Shown here: piece by piece, positions 7,253 to 17,028 of the stretch
How the letters are laid out: the number at the start of each line of letters is the position of its first letter
Numbering within the stretch: the stretch's first letter is position 1
Assembly (NCBI GenBank): GCA_017301975.1
Contig: JAFLEI010000019.1
Span: 1-64,000, forward strand
DNA from: Verrucomicrobiota bacterium
GTDB taxonomy: Bacteria; Verrucomicrobiota; Verrucomicrobiia; Verrucomicrobiales; Verrucomicrobiaceae
Direction: 5' to 3'
Length of the DNA: 64,000 nucleotides
Translations under genes and position numbers: made by a program
The notes under the pieces: generated by a model
Seen by the model: only the letters and a program-made list of their open reading frames with translations
Database searches by the model: none
What the model was told of the DNA's origin: nothing

Positions 7253-8151
7253 ATCCAAATGCTTTGAAGGCCTGGGGCAGGTCGCTCATCTGGCTTGCAA
7301 CATCTGCTTGGCTGCCACTGGAAGCATCATCATTCGTGGTGCTGCTTTTGGTCTTCTCAATGCTGGTGCTGATACCTTTGGCGCGGCCTGCCACCGGTCG
7401 GAGGGAAACCCTGGAACAATTTTGGAGTGCATTGCTGGCAGCGGCGAGTTTTGCCTTTGAGGCATCTGGTGGCACTGCGCTGATGGTGGCAGGATGGCTG
7501 ATCAGCACTTGCCGATGCGCCTCCAAATCGCTTGTGGCATGGCAACATGATGGTGCTAAGGATGCCGGTTCCTTATGTCTGGTCGCAGCGGATGTTTTCC
7601 CTGCCATCGGAGCGGCATGGCTGATGGCTAATCGCGCCAACTGGACGCCATGGGGTTTTGATTCGCTGATCGTTCTTCTGACAGCCGCGCATTTCCATCA
7701 TGCGGGGTTCACGTTACCGTTGATGGCAGGTTTGAATGCGAAGGCAAATCCGGGATGCTGGACGCGGTTTTCGTGTGTGGCGATCCTGCTTGGAGTGCCG
7801 CTGGTGGCCGCAGGGATCACTTGCACCCACTTTGGGGTGTTGAAGTTCGTGGAGCCGCTGGGCGTGGCAATTCTGGTGATGGGAGCGCTCGGCGTCGCCG
7901 TTTCTCAAATCCGACGAGGCTTGAAGAAACAGCACACGATGTGGCCGCGCCTCGGCTTTGTGATTTCAGGCGCATCGCTCTTCATTGCCATGGTCCTGGC
8001 GCTCAGTTTTGGCATCCGCTATCTGATTCCGAACTACGCGCTGACGATGCCCCAGATGTGGGCGATTCACGGCACTCTGAACGCGTTCGGTTTCGGACTG
8101 TGTGGGATTCTGGCTTGGCGCGGTGACGTCATTCCTGCCTCGTCCCCTTGA
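7249..8151 (+). CDS. YndJ-like multi-pass membrane protein
   Basis: About 300 residues, nearly all in hydrophobic helices (about eight). It has the YndJ-type AHFHHAGFTLPLMAGL motif near residue 150 and a C-terminal MWAIHGTLNAFGFGLCGILAW segment with His and Asn in membrane helices. The frame is open upstream to 7120, but ATG 7249 overlaps the DUF1990 stop by 4 bp and is the coupled start. The histidine-rich helix suggests metal or heme handling, which is inference only; YndJ has no proven function. The 3' end overlaps the convergent oxidoreductase gene by 23 bp. Confidence 0.82.
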   Translation: MNPNALKAWGRSLIWLATSAWLPLEASSFVVLLLVFSMLVLIPLARPATGRRETLEQFWSALLAAASFAFEASGGTALMVAGWLISTCRCASKSLVAWQHDGAKDAGSLCLVAADVFPAIGAAWLMANRANWTPWGFDSLIVLLTAAHFHHAGFTLPLMAGLNAKANPGCWTRFSCVAILLGVPLVAAGITCTHFGVLKFVEPLGVAILVMGALGVAVSQIRRGLKKQHTMWPRLGFVISGASLFIAMVLALSFGIRYLIPNYALTMPQMWAIHGTLNAFGFGLCGILAWRGDVIPASSP

Positions 8152-10156
8152 GCAGATCGAAGAGCGTGATCATGCCGAGCAGTTTTTTCTGCTCATCAAC
8201 AACGACCGCCTTGCTGACGCCCGTGCGCATGAGGGTGCCGACGAGCACAGGCACGGGCGTGTCTGCGGTGATGCAGAAGGGCTTGGTGAGGGGCAGGGCC
8301 TGCAGTTTGTCCACGCAAGTGAGGCCGTGGTTTTTGAGCCACTCGTAGGCGACGGAGCGCCGCAGCAGTCCGATGACACAGCCCTCTGCGGTCACCGGAT
8401 AAGTGCTGTGCGGATGGGCCTGAAACTCGGCCACGGCATCTTGCACTGTCACACTGGCCTCAAGTGAGGCGATGTTGCGGGTCATCACATCGGCGGCGCA
8501 GGCGTTCCGGGTGGTCTCGGGAATCATGTCCACCGTGTTCTGAATTTCCTCTGGCAGATGGTACTGCTGTGCGGTGCCACGGAAGAGGGCGTCCAGCGAG
8601 CCGATGCTCTTGGCCAGTGTCTTGAAAGTTTCGCCGTCGATGGCGACGAGTTCGCTGGATTCGGTGGCGGTCGCATCGAAACGCCAGATGCCATCACTGA
8701 GCAGCGCGCGTTCGCCGAAGTGCTCGCCAGGTCCGGCGGCTTTGACGATCTGGCCTTGAGCGTCGGTGATGTTCACGTTGCCTTTTTTGACGGCGTAAAG
8801 GGACTGCGCAGGCTCACCGGCATGGAAGAGTGAGTCGCCGGGTTCGAGATGCATTTCCCCGAGAGGCGACGAGAAGCTGGGCGTGAGCAGGTTGATGTCG
8901 CGCGGGAAGAAGAGTTCAAAGGTCCATTCCGCCATGACGCGCAGTTTGCGGTCGAAGCCTGGGAGCTTCATGAGGTAGATGCTGCGCCACATGAACCAGG
9001 CGATGATGCCGGAGAAGCGCATGCCAAATACCTGAGCGACAGCCTTGCGATGGCCGATGGTGGCGAGCTCGCCGAGGCCGGTGAAGCGAAACGGTTTCAA
9101 GGGACGACCCGAGAAGCTTGCGGCGATGTTATTGGCTACAAGCGCGCCCTGGCGCATGGCAAACTGTGCGGTCTCGGGGCAGTTGCCGCCGTCCGCTTTG
9201 GGAAACACGGCGCAATCTCCTGCAGACCACACGTTGCTGAGTCCTTTGACCTGTCCACTGGACTCAACGACGACCTTGCCCTTATCGACGGGGAGCCCTC
9301 CGCTGGCACCCAAGGCCTTGACCTGCGGATGCGGCGCATTGCCGACGGTGCAGACGACGAGCGTGGCGGAAAGAGAAACGCCATCGCCCAATTGCACCGT
9401 GCGTGCCGTGACGGCGCGCACGCGGCTTTTGAAGATGATCTTCACTCCCATCTCAGTGAGACATTTGCCGGTGTAGGTGCCGAGGCTGTCGCTCAGCATT
9501 CCCAGCAGGCGGTCGCCGCTGTGAATGAGCGTGACGCGGGGCTCATCCGGTTCGATGTTTTCGTAGAAGCGGCGTGCGCCCTGGATCAAATCCTGGATCT
9601 GCCCGGCAGTTTCCACCCCGGAGTAACCGCCTCCGACAATGACGAAGGAGAGCAGTTCTTTGCGCAGCTTGGGACTGGTGATGAGATTGGCCTCCTCCAG
9701 GCGGCTGATGATGGCGGCGCGCAGCTTCATCGCATCGCCGACGGTGCGCATGAGGTAGGCGTGCTCGCCCATGCCGGGAATGCGGCTGAGGTCCACCCCG
9801 GCACCGGGGGCCAGCATGATGTGCTCAAACCCCACCGTGACCTGCGGTGTAAAGTTGCCGCCGTTCAGAGTGATGATGCGGTTTTCGAGGTCAATGTGGG
9901 TGACCTCACCTTTCAGCACCTCCGCGCCACGGCAGATCATGCGAATGGGATTGACCACATGCTGCGGTGAGAGCGATCCGCCCGCGACTTCCGGCAGCAT
10001 GGGCTGGAAAACCATGTGATTCTCGCTGGCGATGATGCCCATCGTCATTCCGGCCATGTCTTCAGTGAGGCGTAGCAGTTCGCGTGCGCAGTAAACTCCG
10101 GCGAACCCTCCACCGATGATGGCGACTTTGAAAATGCGGTCGGGTTGCTTGGGCAT
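8129..10156 (-). CDS. NDH-2-like FAD/NAD oxidoreductase fused to cNMP-binding and CBS domains
   Basis: A 675-residue protein. Residues 1-400 are a type II NADH dehydrogenase-like two-dinucleotide-binding flavoprotein: VAIIGGGFAGVYCARELL for FAD, VIVGGGYSGVETAGQI for NAD(P), and NVWSAGDCAVFP for the FAD ribityl site. A hydrophobic amphipathic stretch follows (IIAWFMWRSIYLMKLPG), as in NDH-2 membrane anchoring. Residues about 445-530 are a cyclic-nucleotide-binding fold (GEHFGERALLSDG). Residues about 560-670 are a CBS pair (AADVMTRNIASLEASVTVQD). The likely role is quinone-linked NADH oxidation tuned by nucleotide ligands. The K+ channel gene lies 54 bp upstream on the same strand. Confidence 0.88.
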   Translation of the reverse strand: MPKQPDRIFKVAIIGGGFAGVYCARELLRLTEDMAGMTMGIIASENHMVFQPMLPEVAGGSLSPQHVVNPIRMICRGAEVLKGEVTHIDLENRIITLNGGNFTPQVTVGFEHIMLAPGAGVDLSRIPGMGEHAYLMRTVGDAMKLRAAIISRLEEANLITSPKLRKELLSFVIVGGGYSGVETAGQIQDLIQGARRFYENIEPDEPRVTLIHSGDRLLGMLSDSLGTYTGKCLTEMGVKIIFKSRVRAVTARTVQLGDGVSLSATLVVCTVGNAPHPQVKALGASGGLPVDKGKVVVESSGQVKGLSNVWSAGDCAVFPKADGGNCPETAQFAMRQGALVANNIAASFSGRPLKPFRFTGLGELATIGHRKAVAQVFGMRFSGIIAWFMWRSIYLMKLPGFDRKLRVMAEWTFELFFPRDINLLTPSFSSPLGEMHLEPGDSLFHAGEPAQSLYAVKKGNVNITDAQGQIVKAAGPGEHFGERALLSDGIWRFDATATESSELVAIDGETFKTLAKSIGSLDALFRGTAQQYHLPEEIQNTVDMIPETTRNACAADVMTRNIASLEASVTVQDAVAEFQAHPHSTYPVTAEGCVIGLLRRSVAYEWLKNHGLTCVDKLQALPLTKPFCITADTPVPVLVGTLMRTGVSKAVVVDEQKKLLGMITLFDLLKGTRQE

Positions 10157-10210
10157 GGTCCGCAGTGCAGACGCAGGCAGCGAGCCAGCTTGACTGGAAA
10201 ATGCAGCCTC

Positions 10211-11230
10211 CTAGCTCATCGACCGCCGCAGCACACGTTTCATCACCACCAGCGCGTCGCCCGGCATGAGCATCGCGGAGGGGTTTGGGTTCAAATCCAT
10301 GGCACCTTCCTTGCGCAGGATCGCCACGGGCAGCATCCGGCCGGCGGTACCGGTTTCGACTTCAGAGATGCGTTTGTGGACCCACGGCGAATCCGCACGG
10401 ATCTCGATCTCCTCCATGTCGAGGCCGAGTTCGGTGAGGTGGTGGTCAAAGTCGATGCTGGCCTTTGTCTGGCCACCGATCAGGTCGCGCGTGTTGGGGT
10501 GCAGAATCAGATGGGCGATGCGGTCTGCGCCGATGTGTGCGGGCAGCACGACGCGGTTGGCCCCGGCCTGCAGCAGCTTGCGCTCGGTGGAGGGCACCTC
10601 GCCGCGTGCAATAATCTGAATCGTGGGATTCATGTTTCTCGCGCTGAGGGTGATGAAGACGTTGGCGGCGTCATTGGGCAGCACGGTGGCCAGCACCCGG
10701 GCGCGGCTGATGCCGGCGTGTTTCAGCACGGCTTCGTCGGTGGCTTCGCCTTGCAGCGTGAGGAAGCCTGCATCCCGCACCTCGGCCACACGGTCCGTCG
10801 CTTGATCGACAATGACAAAAGGGATGCCCCCTGCCTGCAACTGGCTGGCGATCATGCGGCCGATGCGGCCGTAGCCGCAGATGATGGCGTGGTTGGTCAG
10901 TTTTTCGATTTCGTTTTCCATGCGTTTGCCTCCCAAAGCTCGTTGAATCTGTGCCTCCGTCAGCCACTGCACCAAGGTGCCGGTGACGAAAATGATGCCC
11001 GTGCAGCCAAAGAGAATCAGCATGACCGTCCACGTGCGAAGCCACGGGTCAGTGACAGGTACCACCTCTCCATAGCCGACGCTGAAGGCGGTGATGACGA
11101 CCATGTAGAATGCATCACTCCATGCCCAGCCCGCCACCCGGTAGCCGACGGTGAAGACCGCCATGACCACTCCCACGAAGGCAAGGGCATAGAAAATATT
11201 GGTCTGCGGGCGGCTCTTGGGGATGGGCAT
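10211..11230 (-). CDS. Two-TM potassium channel with RCK/TrkA domains
   Basis: A 339-residue protein. TM1 is about residues 10-32, the pore loop with AFSVGYGEVVPV forms the filter (GYGE instead of the commoner GYGD), and TM2 is about 65-88. A TrkA-N/RCK domain starts at HAIICGYGRIGRMIASQL with its Asp in VIVDQATDR, and a TrkA-C domain closes the protein (about 255-335). This is the MthK/Kch-type ligand-gated K+ channel layout. The open frame runs to 11548, but ATG 11230 begins just before TM1 and leaves 130 bp for a promoter shared with the divergent ThuA gene. Confidence 0.88.
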   Translation of the reverse strand: MPIPKSRPQTNIFYALAFVGVVMAVFTVGYRVAGWAWSDAFYMVVITAFSVGYGEVVPVTDPWLRTWTVMLILFGCTGIIFVTGTLVQWLTEAQIQRALGGKRMENEIEKLTNHAIICGYGRIGRMIASQLQAGGIPFVIVDQATDRVAEVRDAGFLTLQGEATDEAVLKHAGISRARVLATVLPNDAANVFITLSARNMNPTIQIIARGEVPSTERKLLQAGANRVVLPAHIGADRIAHLILHPNTRDLIGGQTKASIDFDHHLTELGLDMEEIEIRADSPWVHKRISEVETGTAGRMLPVAILRKEGAMDLNPNPSAMLMPGDALVVMKRVLRRSMS

Positions 11231-11360
11231 TCGGTTGGGCGGATGGGAAAGAGTAGCGGAAGGCGTGCCAGAAACCGGGGTGGCCGTCGAAGTTCGTCGC
11301 TGCTGGTTGAAATGCCGCGTGCGCTTGGGCCGTTTGCATTCCACGTTCCAACCCCAATCT

Positions 11361-12284
11361 ATGAAGCATCTGCTCACCGCCCTCTTTGCCTTTTCACTCC
11401 TCGGCTCCGCGTTTTCAGCGGACAAAAAAAACATCGTCATGATCGCGGGCAAGCCCTCCCATGGTCCGGGGCAGCATGAGCACAATGCCGGCATCCAGCT
11501 GTTGAAAAAGTGCCTGGAGCAAGGTGCGGCAGACCAGGTGGACATCAAATTTCACCTGAATGGCGAGTGGCCCTCCCAGGAGGAGCTTTCCACGGCGGAC
11601 ACGGTCGTCATCTACTCGGACGGCGGCGGCGGACATCCGGCCTTGCAGGGAGACCATCTGGCCCAGCTGGACAAGGAAATGAAGCGCGGCTGCGGCTTTC
11701 TGACGCTGCATTACGCGGTGGAGCCGACGATTGAAAAAGGCGGCAAGGAGTTCATCGACTGGATGGGCGGTTGCTTTGAGATCAACTGGAGCGTGAACCC
11801 CCACTGGGATGCCAACTTCAAGGAACTGCCCGCGCATCCCATCAGCGAAGGTGTGAAACCCTTCGGCACGAACGACGAGTGGTATTTCTTCATGCGCTTC
11901 CGCAAAAACATGGAAGGCGTGACTCCGATCCTGAGCGATGTGGCTCCTGAATCCACCATGAGCCGCCCGGATGGTGCGCACAGCGGCAATCCGGCCGTGC
12001 GTGAGTCCGTGAAGAACAAGGAAAAGCAGCATGTCGCCTGGGCCTGCGAGCGCGCGGATGGCGGTCGTGGCTTTGGCTTCACCGGCGGCCATTACCACAA
12101 GGGCTGGGCGAACAACGAGCAGCGCAAGCTGGTGCTGAACGCGATCCTGTGGACCGCAAAAGCCAAAATCCCCGCCGATGGCGTCGCCTCGACCGTGACG
12201 GATGAGGACATGACGGCCAATCTCGATCTCAAGCCCGGCCAGGGCCTGCCTGAGAAGCCGAAGCCAGCTCCGAAGGTGAAGTAA
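11361..12284 (+). CDS. Secreted ThuA-domain protein
   Basis: A 307-residue protein with a signal peptide (MKHLLTALFAFSLLGSAFSA). The ThuA-like glutamine-amidotransferase-type fold starts at KNIVMIAGKPSHGPGQHEHN and includes ADTVVIYSDGGGGHP and GCGFLTLHYAVEPT. ThuA (PF06283) is linked to disaccharide and sugar use, but its reaction is unsettled. The C-terminal GFGFTGGHYHKGWANNEQRKL segment with paired His is typical of the long secreted PVC version. The start ATG 11361 was chosen for the signal peptide. The sialidase-like gene follows after 18 bp. Confidence 0.85.
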   Translation: MKHLLTALFAFSLLGSAFSADKKNIVMIAGKPSHGPGQHEHNAGIQLLKKCLEQGAADQVDIKFHLNGEWPSQEELSTADTVVIYSDGGGGHPALQGDHLAQLDKEMKRGCGFLTLHYAVEPTIEKGGKEFIDWMGGCFEINWSVNPHWDANFKELPAHPISEGVKPFGTNDEWYFFMRFRKNMEGVTPILSDVAPESTMSRPDGAHSGNPAVRESVKNKEKQHVAWACERADGGRGFGFTGGHYHKGWANNEQRKLVLNAILWTAKAKIPADGVASTVTDEDMTANLDLKPGQGLPEKPKPAPKVK

Positions 12285-12302
12285 CTCACCCTCCAGACTT
12301 TC

Positions 12303-13514
12303 ATGAACCGTCGTCGTTTTTTGCAACAAAGCGCGGCGGGCATTCTGGCCGCCAATCTGGCCTCCGGGCAGTCAGCGGCACTGATCGCCTCCATTGATAA
12401 AATTACGCTCAAGCATGGGCGTGATGGCAGCGGGCCGTCTTGGTTTCATCCGCGGCCCTGCCTGGTGCCGTCGAAGGACGGGCCGGTGGTGTTCATGACG
12501 ATGCAGGAGATTCGTGGCTCGGACTTTTTTCTGCCGGTGCATTGGATGGAGTCGCGTGATCTGGGCCGGGCGTGGTCAGAACCGCAGCCTGTGCCGTCGC
12601 TGGGCCGTGTGCCGACGACGGACGCGCGTGGCGAGGAAGGCGTGTGCGATGTGGTGCCGCAGTATCATGCGAAAACCGGCAGCGTTTTGGCGGTCGGTCA
12701 CAACGTCTTTTACAAAGGTCCAAAGTTTGACCGCAACCAGCCGGCACGCTGTCCAGTATATTCGGTTTACAAGGATGGCCGCTGGTCGGAGCGCAAGCGA
12801 CTGATCTGGGATGATCCGCGTGGCGCGAATATTTACACAAACAACTGCGGTCAGCGTGAGGTGCTGGAAGACGGCAGCATTGCTTTCGTCATGTCCTTTG
12901 GCGCTCAGCAGACAGGACGCTCCGCCGCCGGCGTGCGCTGCTCGTTTGATGGCGAGACGCTGGCCATTCAGAAGGTGGGCCGCGAGATCAAGCATGCGGC
13001 AGGCCGCGGATTGCTGGAGCCATCTCTTGTGCGGTATCGCGGGAAGTTTTACACGACGCTGCGTGCGGAGGACAATCGCGGTTACGTCGCCGCGAGTGAT
13101 GACGGGCTCGATTTTGAAGAAAAGCAGCCGTGGCGCTGGGACGATGGCACACCGCTGGAAATGAGCACGACGCAGCAGCACTGGCTGCCGCATAGCGAGG
13201 CGCTGCATCTGGTCTACACACGCAAGGACGCCAGCAATGTGAATGTGATGCGCTGGCGCTCGCCGCTGTTCATGGCGCAGGTAGATTTAAAAACGCTGCG
13301 TCTCATCCGCGACACAGAGCGCATCGTGCTGCCCCTGGAAGGCGATGGTGTGAAAGCACCGGATGAAGTGCCGCTGATGGGCAATTTTCAGACCACCAAC
13401 ATCTCACCCAATGAATCATGGGTGACTGACGGTGGCATGCTGCCAAAGCACGGCTTCAAAGGCGATCTGCTTCTGGGCAAGATCCGCTGGAGCCGGCCGA
13501 ACACCCTGGTGTGA
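12303..13514 (+). CDS. BNR-repeat sialidase-like exported protein
   Basis: A 403-residue protein with a Tat-like leader (MNRRRFLQQSAAGILAANL). The body is a sialidase/neuraminidase-type propeller: FHPRPCLVPSKDGPVVFMTM carries the N-terminal Arg region, SRDLGRAWSEPQPVP is an Asp-box, and an RYRGKFYTTLRAEDNRGYVA segment follows. Members of this BNR group act on, or bind, glycan chains; true sialidase activity is not assured. It is encoded in a likely operon with the upstream ThuA gene. Confidence 0.78.
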   Translation: MNRRRFLQQSAAGILAANLASGQSAALIASIDKITLKHGRDGSGPSWFHPRPCLVPSKDGPVVFMTMQEIRGSDFFLPVHWMESRDLGRAWSEPQPVPSLGRVPTTDARGEEGVCDVVPQYHAKTGSVLAVGHNVFYKGPKFDRNQPARCPVYSVYKDGRWSERKRLIWDDPRGANIYTNNCGQREVLEDGSIAFVMSFGAQQTGRSAAGVRCSFDGETLAIQKVGREIKHAAGRGLLEPSLVRYRGKFYTTLRAEDNRGYVAASDDGLDFEEKQPWRWDDGTPLEMSTTQQHWLPHSEALHLVYTRKDASNVNVMRWRSPLFMAQVDLKTLRLIRDTERIVLPLEGDGVKAPDEVPLMGNFQTTNISPNESWVTDGGMLPKHGFKGDLLLGKIRWSRPNTLV

Positions 13515-13519
13515 TGCCC

Positions 13520-13969
13520 TCAGGCGGAGTAGCCGCCGGAGATGTAGGCGTTGAGCTGCTCGATCGTCATGCGCTGGGTGGCGATGATCCACTTCACGAG
13601 ATCGCCAATGGAAACAATGCCGAGCAGTTCATTGCCATCCAGCACGGGCAGGTGGCGGATGCGATGTTCTGTGATGATCTCCATGCAAGTGGATACGGTT
13701 TGATCTGGCCCCACGGTGACCGGCTCCCGCGTCATGATCTCACTGACGGGCGTTTCCTTGGATGATTTCCCCTTGAGCGCCACTTTGCTCATGTAGTCAC
13801 GCTCTGAAATGATGCCGACCAGCCGGGTGCCTTCCACCACTGGCAAAGCGCCGATGTTTTTCTCGGACATCATCTGAATGGCCTGATAGACGGTGGCCGT
13901 TGGCGAGATGGTCCAGATGTCCCGGCCCTTGTGCTCCAAGAGGGTTTTGGCGGCGGTAGGAATTTCCAT
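13520..13969 (-). CDS. Two-CBS-domain protein
   Basis: A 149-residue protein made almost wholly of a CBS pair. The first covers about residues 15-70 (IWTISPTATVYQAIQMMSEK, then LVGIISERDYM). The second covers about 78-135 (VSEIMTREPVTVGPDQTVST, then LLGIVSIGDLVKW). CBS pairs bind adenine nucleotides and act as energy sensors. As a stand-alone module it may regulate a partner encoded elsewhere. It converges on the sialidase-like gene with only 5 bp between stops and diverges from the Gfo/Idh gene. Confidence 0.9.
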   Translation of the reverse strand: MEIPTAAKTLLEHKGRDIWTISPTATVYQAIQMMSEKNIGALPVVEGTRLVGIISERDYMSKVALKGKSSKETPVSEIMTREPVTVGPDQTVSTCMEIITEHRIRHLPVLDGNELLGIVSIGDLVKWIIATQRMTIEQLNAYISGGYSA

Positions 13970-14112
13970 GGCATTATTTGTTAACTGATTTTCTGAAATG
14001 GGCGTCTGCTAAGCAAGCTTCGTTTTACCCGCCCTGTCTGGCCGGGGGAAAAGCGGGAATCAGCCAACCTTGGTGCTTGAGAACGACTCCGTGTGTCGTT
14101 TCATGCGGTGCC

Positions 14113-15456
14113 ATGAGCACCCAACCCACGCCTCTCTCTCGTCGCCGCTTCGTCGGTGCTGCCGGTCTCGTCGCCGGGAGCATGATCACCCGTCCGCTGT
14201 TTGGACAGAACGCCCCCAGCAACAAGCTTAACGTCGCCCTCATCGGTGTCTGGGGTCGAGGCCTGGCGCACTACGACTCCATTGCGGAGGAAAATGTCGT
14301 CGCGCTGTGTGACATCAACGAGGCGCGTTTCCCTGATGCGCTGAAGCGTTTCCCGAATGCCACGACGTACATCGACTGGCGCAAGTGCCTTGACCACAAA
14401 GGCCTGGATGCCGTCGTCGTCTGCACGCCAGACCATACGCATGCCTTCATCGCCAACTGGGCGCTGAAGCGCAACCTGCACTGCTACTGCGAAAAGCCGC
14501 TGGCCATCACCGTCGATGAAGCACGCACCGTGCGTGCGACGTGGGAGACCAAGAAAGACAAACTGGCCACGCAGGTGGGCATGCAGCGGCATGCGAACCC
14601 GAATTTCAACCGCGTGCGCGAGCTCATCCGCGACGGGGCCATCGGAGAGCTGAAAGCCGCCTACGCCTGGGGCAATCGCCAGATTCCAAAACCCGGCTAC
14701 TTCCCTGAGGAAGGCGCTCCGCCATCAACCTTCCACTACGACCTGTGGCTGGGCCCGTCGCCGTACCATCCTTACAATCCTGCTTATTTCTCCGGAGGAG
14801 CTGGTGCGAACTGCCTCTCCTGGAACATGTTCTGGGACTTTGGTGCCGGTCAGATCGGTGACATGGGCAGCCACACCATGGATCTGCTCTGGAACGCCGT
14901 GGACGGCGGCCTGCCCACTTCCGCCGAAGCCAAGGGCGATGCTTACAATTCCGACGTGACGCCGGTGAAGTGCGAATCGCATTTCGAACTGCCCGCCAAT
15001 GACTGGCGCGGCCCCATCTCCGTCGCCTGGTATCAGGGCGGCGCGATGCCCAGCTCGCCGAAGAAGCACATCGATCTGACGCAGATTGGGCATGGCGCGA
15101 TGTTCAAAGGCACGAAGGGCTTCCTCATCGCGGATTTTGATTCACGTCTCATCCTGCCCTACGGCAACGACGCCGACATGAGCTATTACAAACCGAACAA
15201 AAAGGAGGACATGCTGCCGGATCTCGGTCACTTCCAGAAGCAGTGGTTTGATGCCTGCCGCGATCCTAGCAAGCCCACCGCCTGCAACTTCGGCTACAGT
15301 GCCAACATGATCGAGATGATGCTCCTCGGTCTCGTCGCCTATCGCACCGGCAAGAAAATCCAATACGACGGCAAGACCGGCACCAGCCCGGACACCCCCG
15401 AAGCGAACGCCTTCATGAAGAAGGAGTATCGCGACGGCTGGAACATCGACGGCTAA
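14113..15456 (+). CDS. Gfo/Idh/MocA-family oxidoreductase, Tat-exported
   Basis: A 447-residue protein. A twin-arginine leader (LSRRRFVGAAGLVAGSMI) precedes a Rossmann domain (NVALIGVWGRGLAHYDSI). The catalytic-region motif YCEKPLAITVDEAR carries the EKP signature, followed by LATQVGMQRHANPNFNRVREL. NAD(P)-dependent sugar oxidoreduction is the family activity; PVC secreted members probably carry a tightly bound cofactor. The frame is open from 13978, but ATG 14113 places the twin-Arg motif near the N-terminus. The next gene starts 6 bp after the stop. Confidence 0.9.
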   Translation: MSTQPTPLSRRRFVGAAGLVAGSMITRPLFGQNAPSNKLNVALIGVWGRGLAHYDSIAEENVVALCDINEARFPDALKRFPNATTYIDWRKCLDHKGLDAVVVCTPDHTHAFIANWALKRNLHCYCEKPLAITVDEARTVRATWETKKDKLATQVGMQRHANPNFNRVRELIRDGAIGELKAAYAWGNRQIPKPGYFPEEGAPPSTFHYDLWLGPSPYHPYNPAYFSGGAGANCLSWNMFWDFGAGQIGDMGSHTMDLLWNAVDGGLPTSAEAKGDAYNSDVTPVKCESHFELPANDWRGPISVAWYQGGAMPSSPKKHIDLTQIGHGAMFKGTKGFLIADFDSRLILPYGNDADMSYYKPNKKEDMLPDLGHFQKQWFDACRDPSKPTACNFGYSANMIEMMLLGLVAYRTGKKIQYDGKTGTSPDTPEANAFMKKEYRDGWNIDG

Positions 15457-15462
15457 ACGCGC

Positions 15463-17028
15463 ATGAATCAGTTCACGTCCATCAGCATCGTCAGCCTGGT
15501 GCTGATGGGCGGTGCACTGACCGCCCATGCGGCGGACTACTTTGATGAGACGAAGGCGACGACGGTATTCGCCTTCGACAGCGTTTCGATTCCTTACTCG
15601 CAGAATCTCCGGCTGGAGATGCGTCAGCCCACACGGTATCCGGACAACCCCGTGGTGAAGCGCGGTGCTCCTGGTACACCGGACGCGCTGGGAGTCCAGT
15701 TCTATGGTTCGATCATCAAAGAGGAAGGAAAGTACCGGATGTGGTACGTCGCCTTTGATGACGACACCGAAAACAAGGTGGCTTCATCACGCTGGCGTGC
15801 GGCCTATGCCGAAAGCGCGGATGGCCTGAACTGGACGAAGCCCGATCTCGGACTCGTCGAATACAAGGGGAGCAAGAACAACAATCTCGTGCAGATGGAC
15901 GGTGGCCCCTGGGGAGTTGTGAATCTGAAAGTGCTCAAAGACGAGGCGGATACTGATCCCGCGCGTCGGTACAAAATGACATCGCATGTCTATTTTCGCG
16001 GCCAGAGGCGGCTGGGGACGCTGCTTCCATTTGTCAGTGCAAATGGCTACACCTGGAAACCAGTGACGGAGGTGAAGTCGGTGAAGGCAGAACTCAGAAT
16101 AGAGGACCTGCTGCTGCCTGCCATCCACTTTGAACCCAGTGGCGGGCTTTATCAATGGGACGGCATGTTCTATGCCTGTGGTCAGAACGCGTTGAATGCG
16201 ACACGTCCTTATCAAGGGCGCGTCACGCGCATGTATCGCTCGCCTGACTTTATGCACTGGCTGCCCACACAGAGCATTGGCTTCGTGCGCGAGCCGCAGC
16301 ACCAGGTGCTGGGTGCGGGCCGCAGCCTGGAAGGTGAGCAGACGCACGAAGGCATCAGCGTGTGGAATCGTGGCAATCTGCTCCTCGGTGTCGTGGGCCT
16401 GTGGCATGGCGCGAAGGAGTGGCGGGACATCTCCATCGATCTCGGCTTCGTGATCAGCAACGACGGCCTCACCTTCCGCGAGCCGGCGCATGAGTGGACC
16501 TTTCTCAAACGCGGTGACGATGGCGCGTGGGATCAGGGCGGCCTGCTGCAAGGGCAGGGCTTTGAGAACATAGGCGACGAAACTTACATCTATTACGGAG
16601 CGTGGGATCCACGGCACTGGAAGGACGCACCACCACGGGGTGGCGTCGGCATCGCAAAACTGCCGCGTGATCGCTTTGGCGATCTCGTGGTCGAGACTGC
16701 AGGCAAAGGGCCGGGCAGCTACCAGCTCCCGGAGATCACAAGCGAGTTCGTAACCGCCGCGATTCCGGTGAAAAAGGGACAGCGGTTCTTCCTCAACGCG
16801 GACGGTCTTGGGCCTGAGGCAGCGTTAAAGATCGAACTTCTCAGCACCAGCGAGACACCGCTGCCGGGTTGCACCAGCACCATTCAACAGAGCGGGTTCC
16901 AAACGCCGGTGCTTTGGCAGGAAGACGCGGGCGATTTGCCTGAGCGAATCCGTGTCCGCGTGACATTCGAAGGTCGGCGCAGCACGGACATCCGCTTCAG
17001 CGCCTTGTATATGAAGCCTGCCAGGTGA
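15463..17028 (+). CDS. Secreted GH43/GH32-like five-bladed propeller protein
   Basis: A 521-residue protein with a signal peptide (MNQFTSISIVSLVLMGGALTAHA). Blade-like segments recur: QFYGSIIKEEGKYRMWYVAF, AYAESADGLNWTKPDLGLVE, YQWDGMFYACGQNAL, SPDFMHWLPTQSIGFVREP and YIYYGAWDPRHW. The pattern DGLNWTKP and similar is typical of PVC proteins classed near GH32/GH43. No confident catalytic triad can be named. The C-terminal 100 residues look like a beta-sandwich. It sits 6 bp after the Gfo/Idh gene, so the two likely act on the same sugar. Confidence 0.7.
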   Translation: MNQFTSISIVSLVLMGGALTAHAADYFDETKATTVFAFDSVSIPYSQNLRLEMRQPTRYPDNPVVKRGAPGTPDALGVQFYGSIIKEEGKYRMWYVAFDDDTENKVASSRWRAAYAESADGLNWTKPDLGLVEYKGSKNNNLVQMDGGPWGVVNLKVLKDEADTDPARRYKMTSHVYFRGQRRLGTLLPFVSANGYTWKPVTEVKSVKAELRIEDLLLPAIHFEPSGGLYQWDGMFYACGQNALNATRPYQGRVTRMYRSPDFMHWLPTQSIGFVREPQHQVLGAGRSLEGEQTHEGISVWNRGNLLLGVVGLWHGAKEWRDISIDLGFVISNDGLTFREPAHEWTFLKRGDDGAWDQGGLLQGQGFENIGDETYIYYGAWDPRHWKDAPPRGGVGIAKLPRDRFGDLVVETAGKGPGSYQLPEITSEFVTAAIPVKKGQRFFLNADGLGPEAALKIELLSTSETPLPGCTSTIQQSGFQTPVLWQEDAGDLPERIRVRVTFEGRRSTDIRFSALYMKPAR

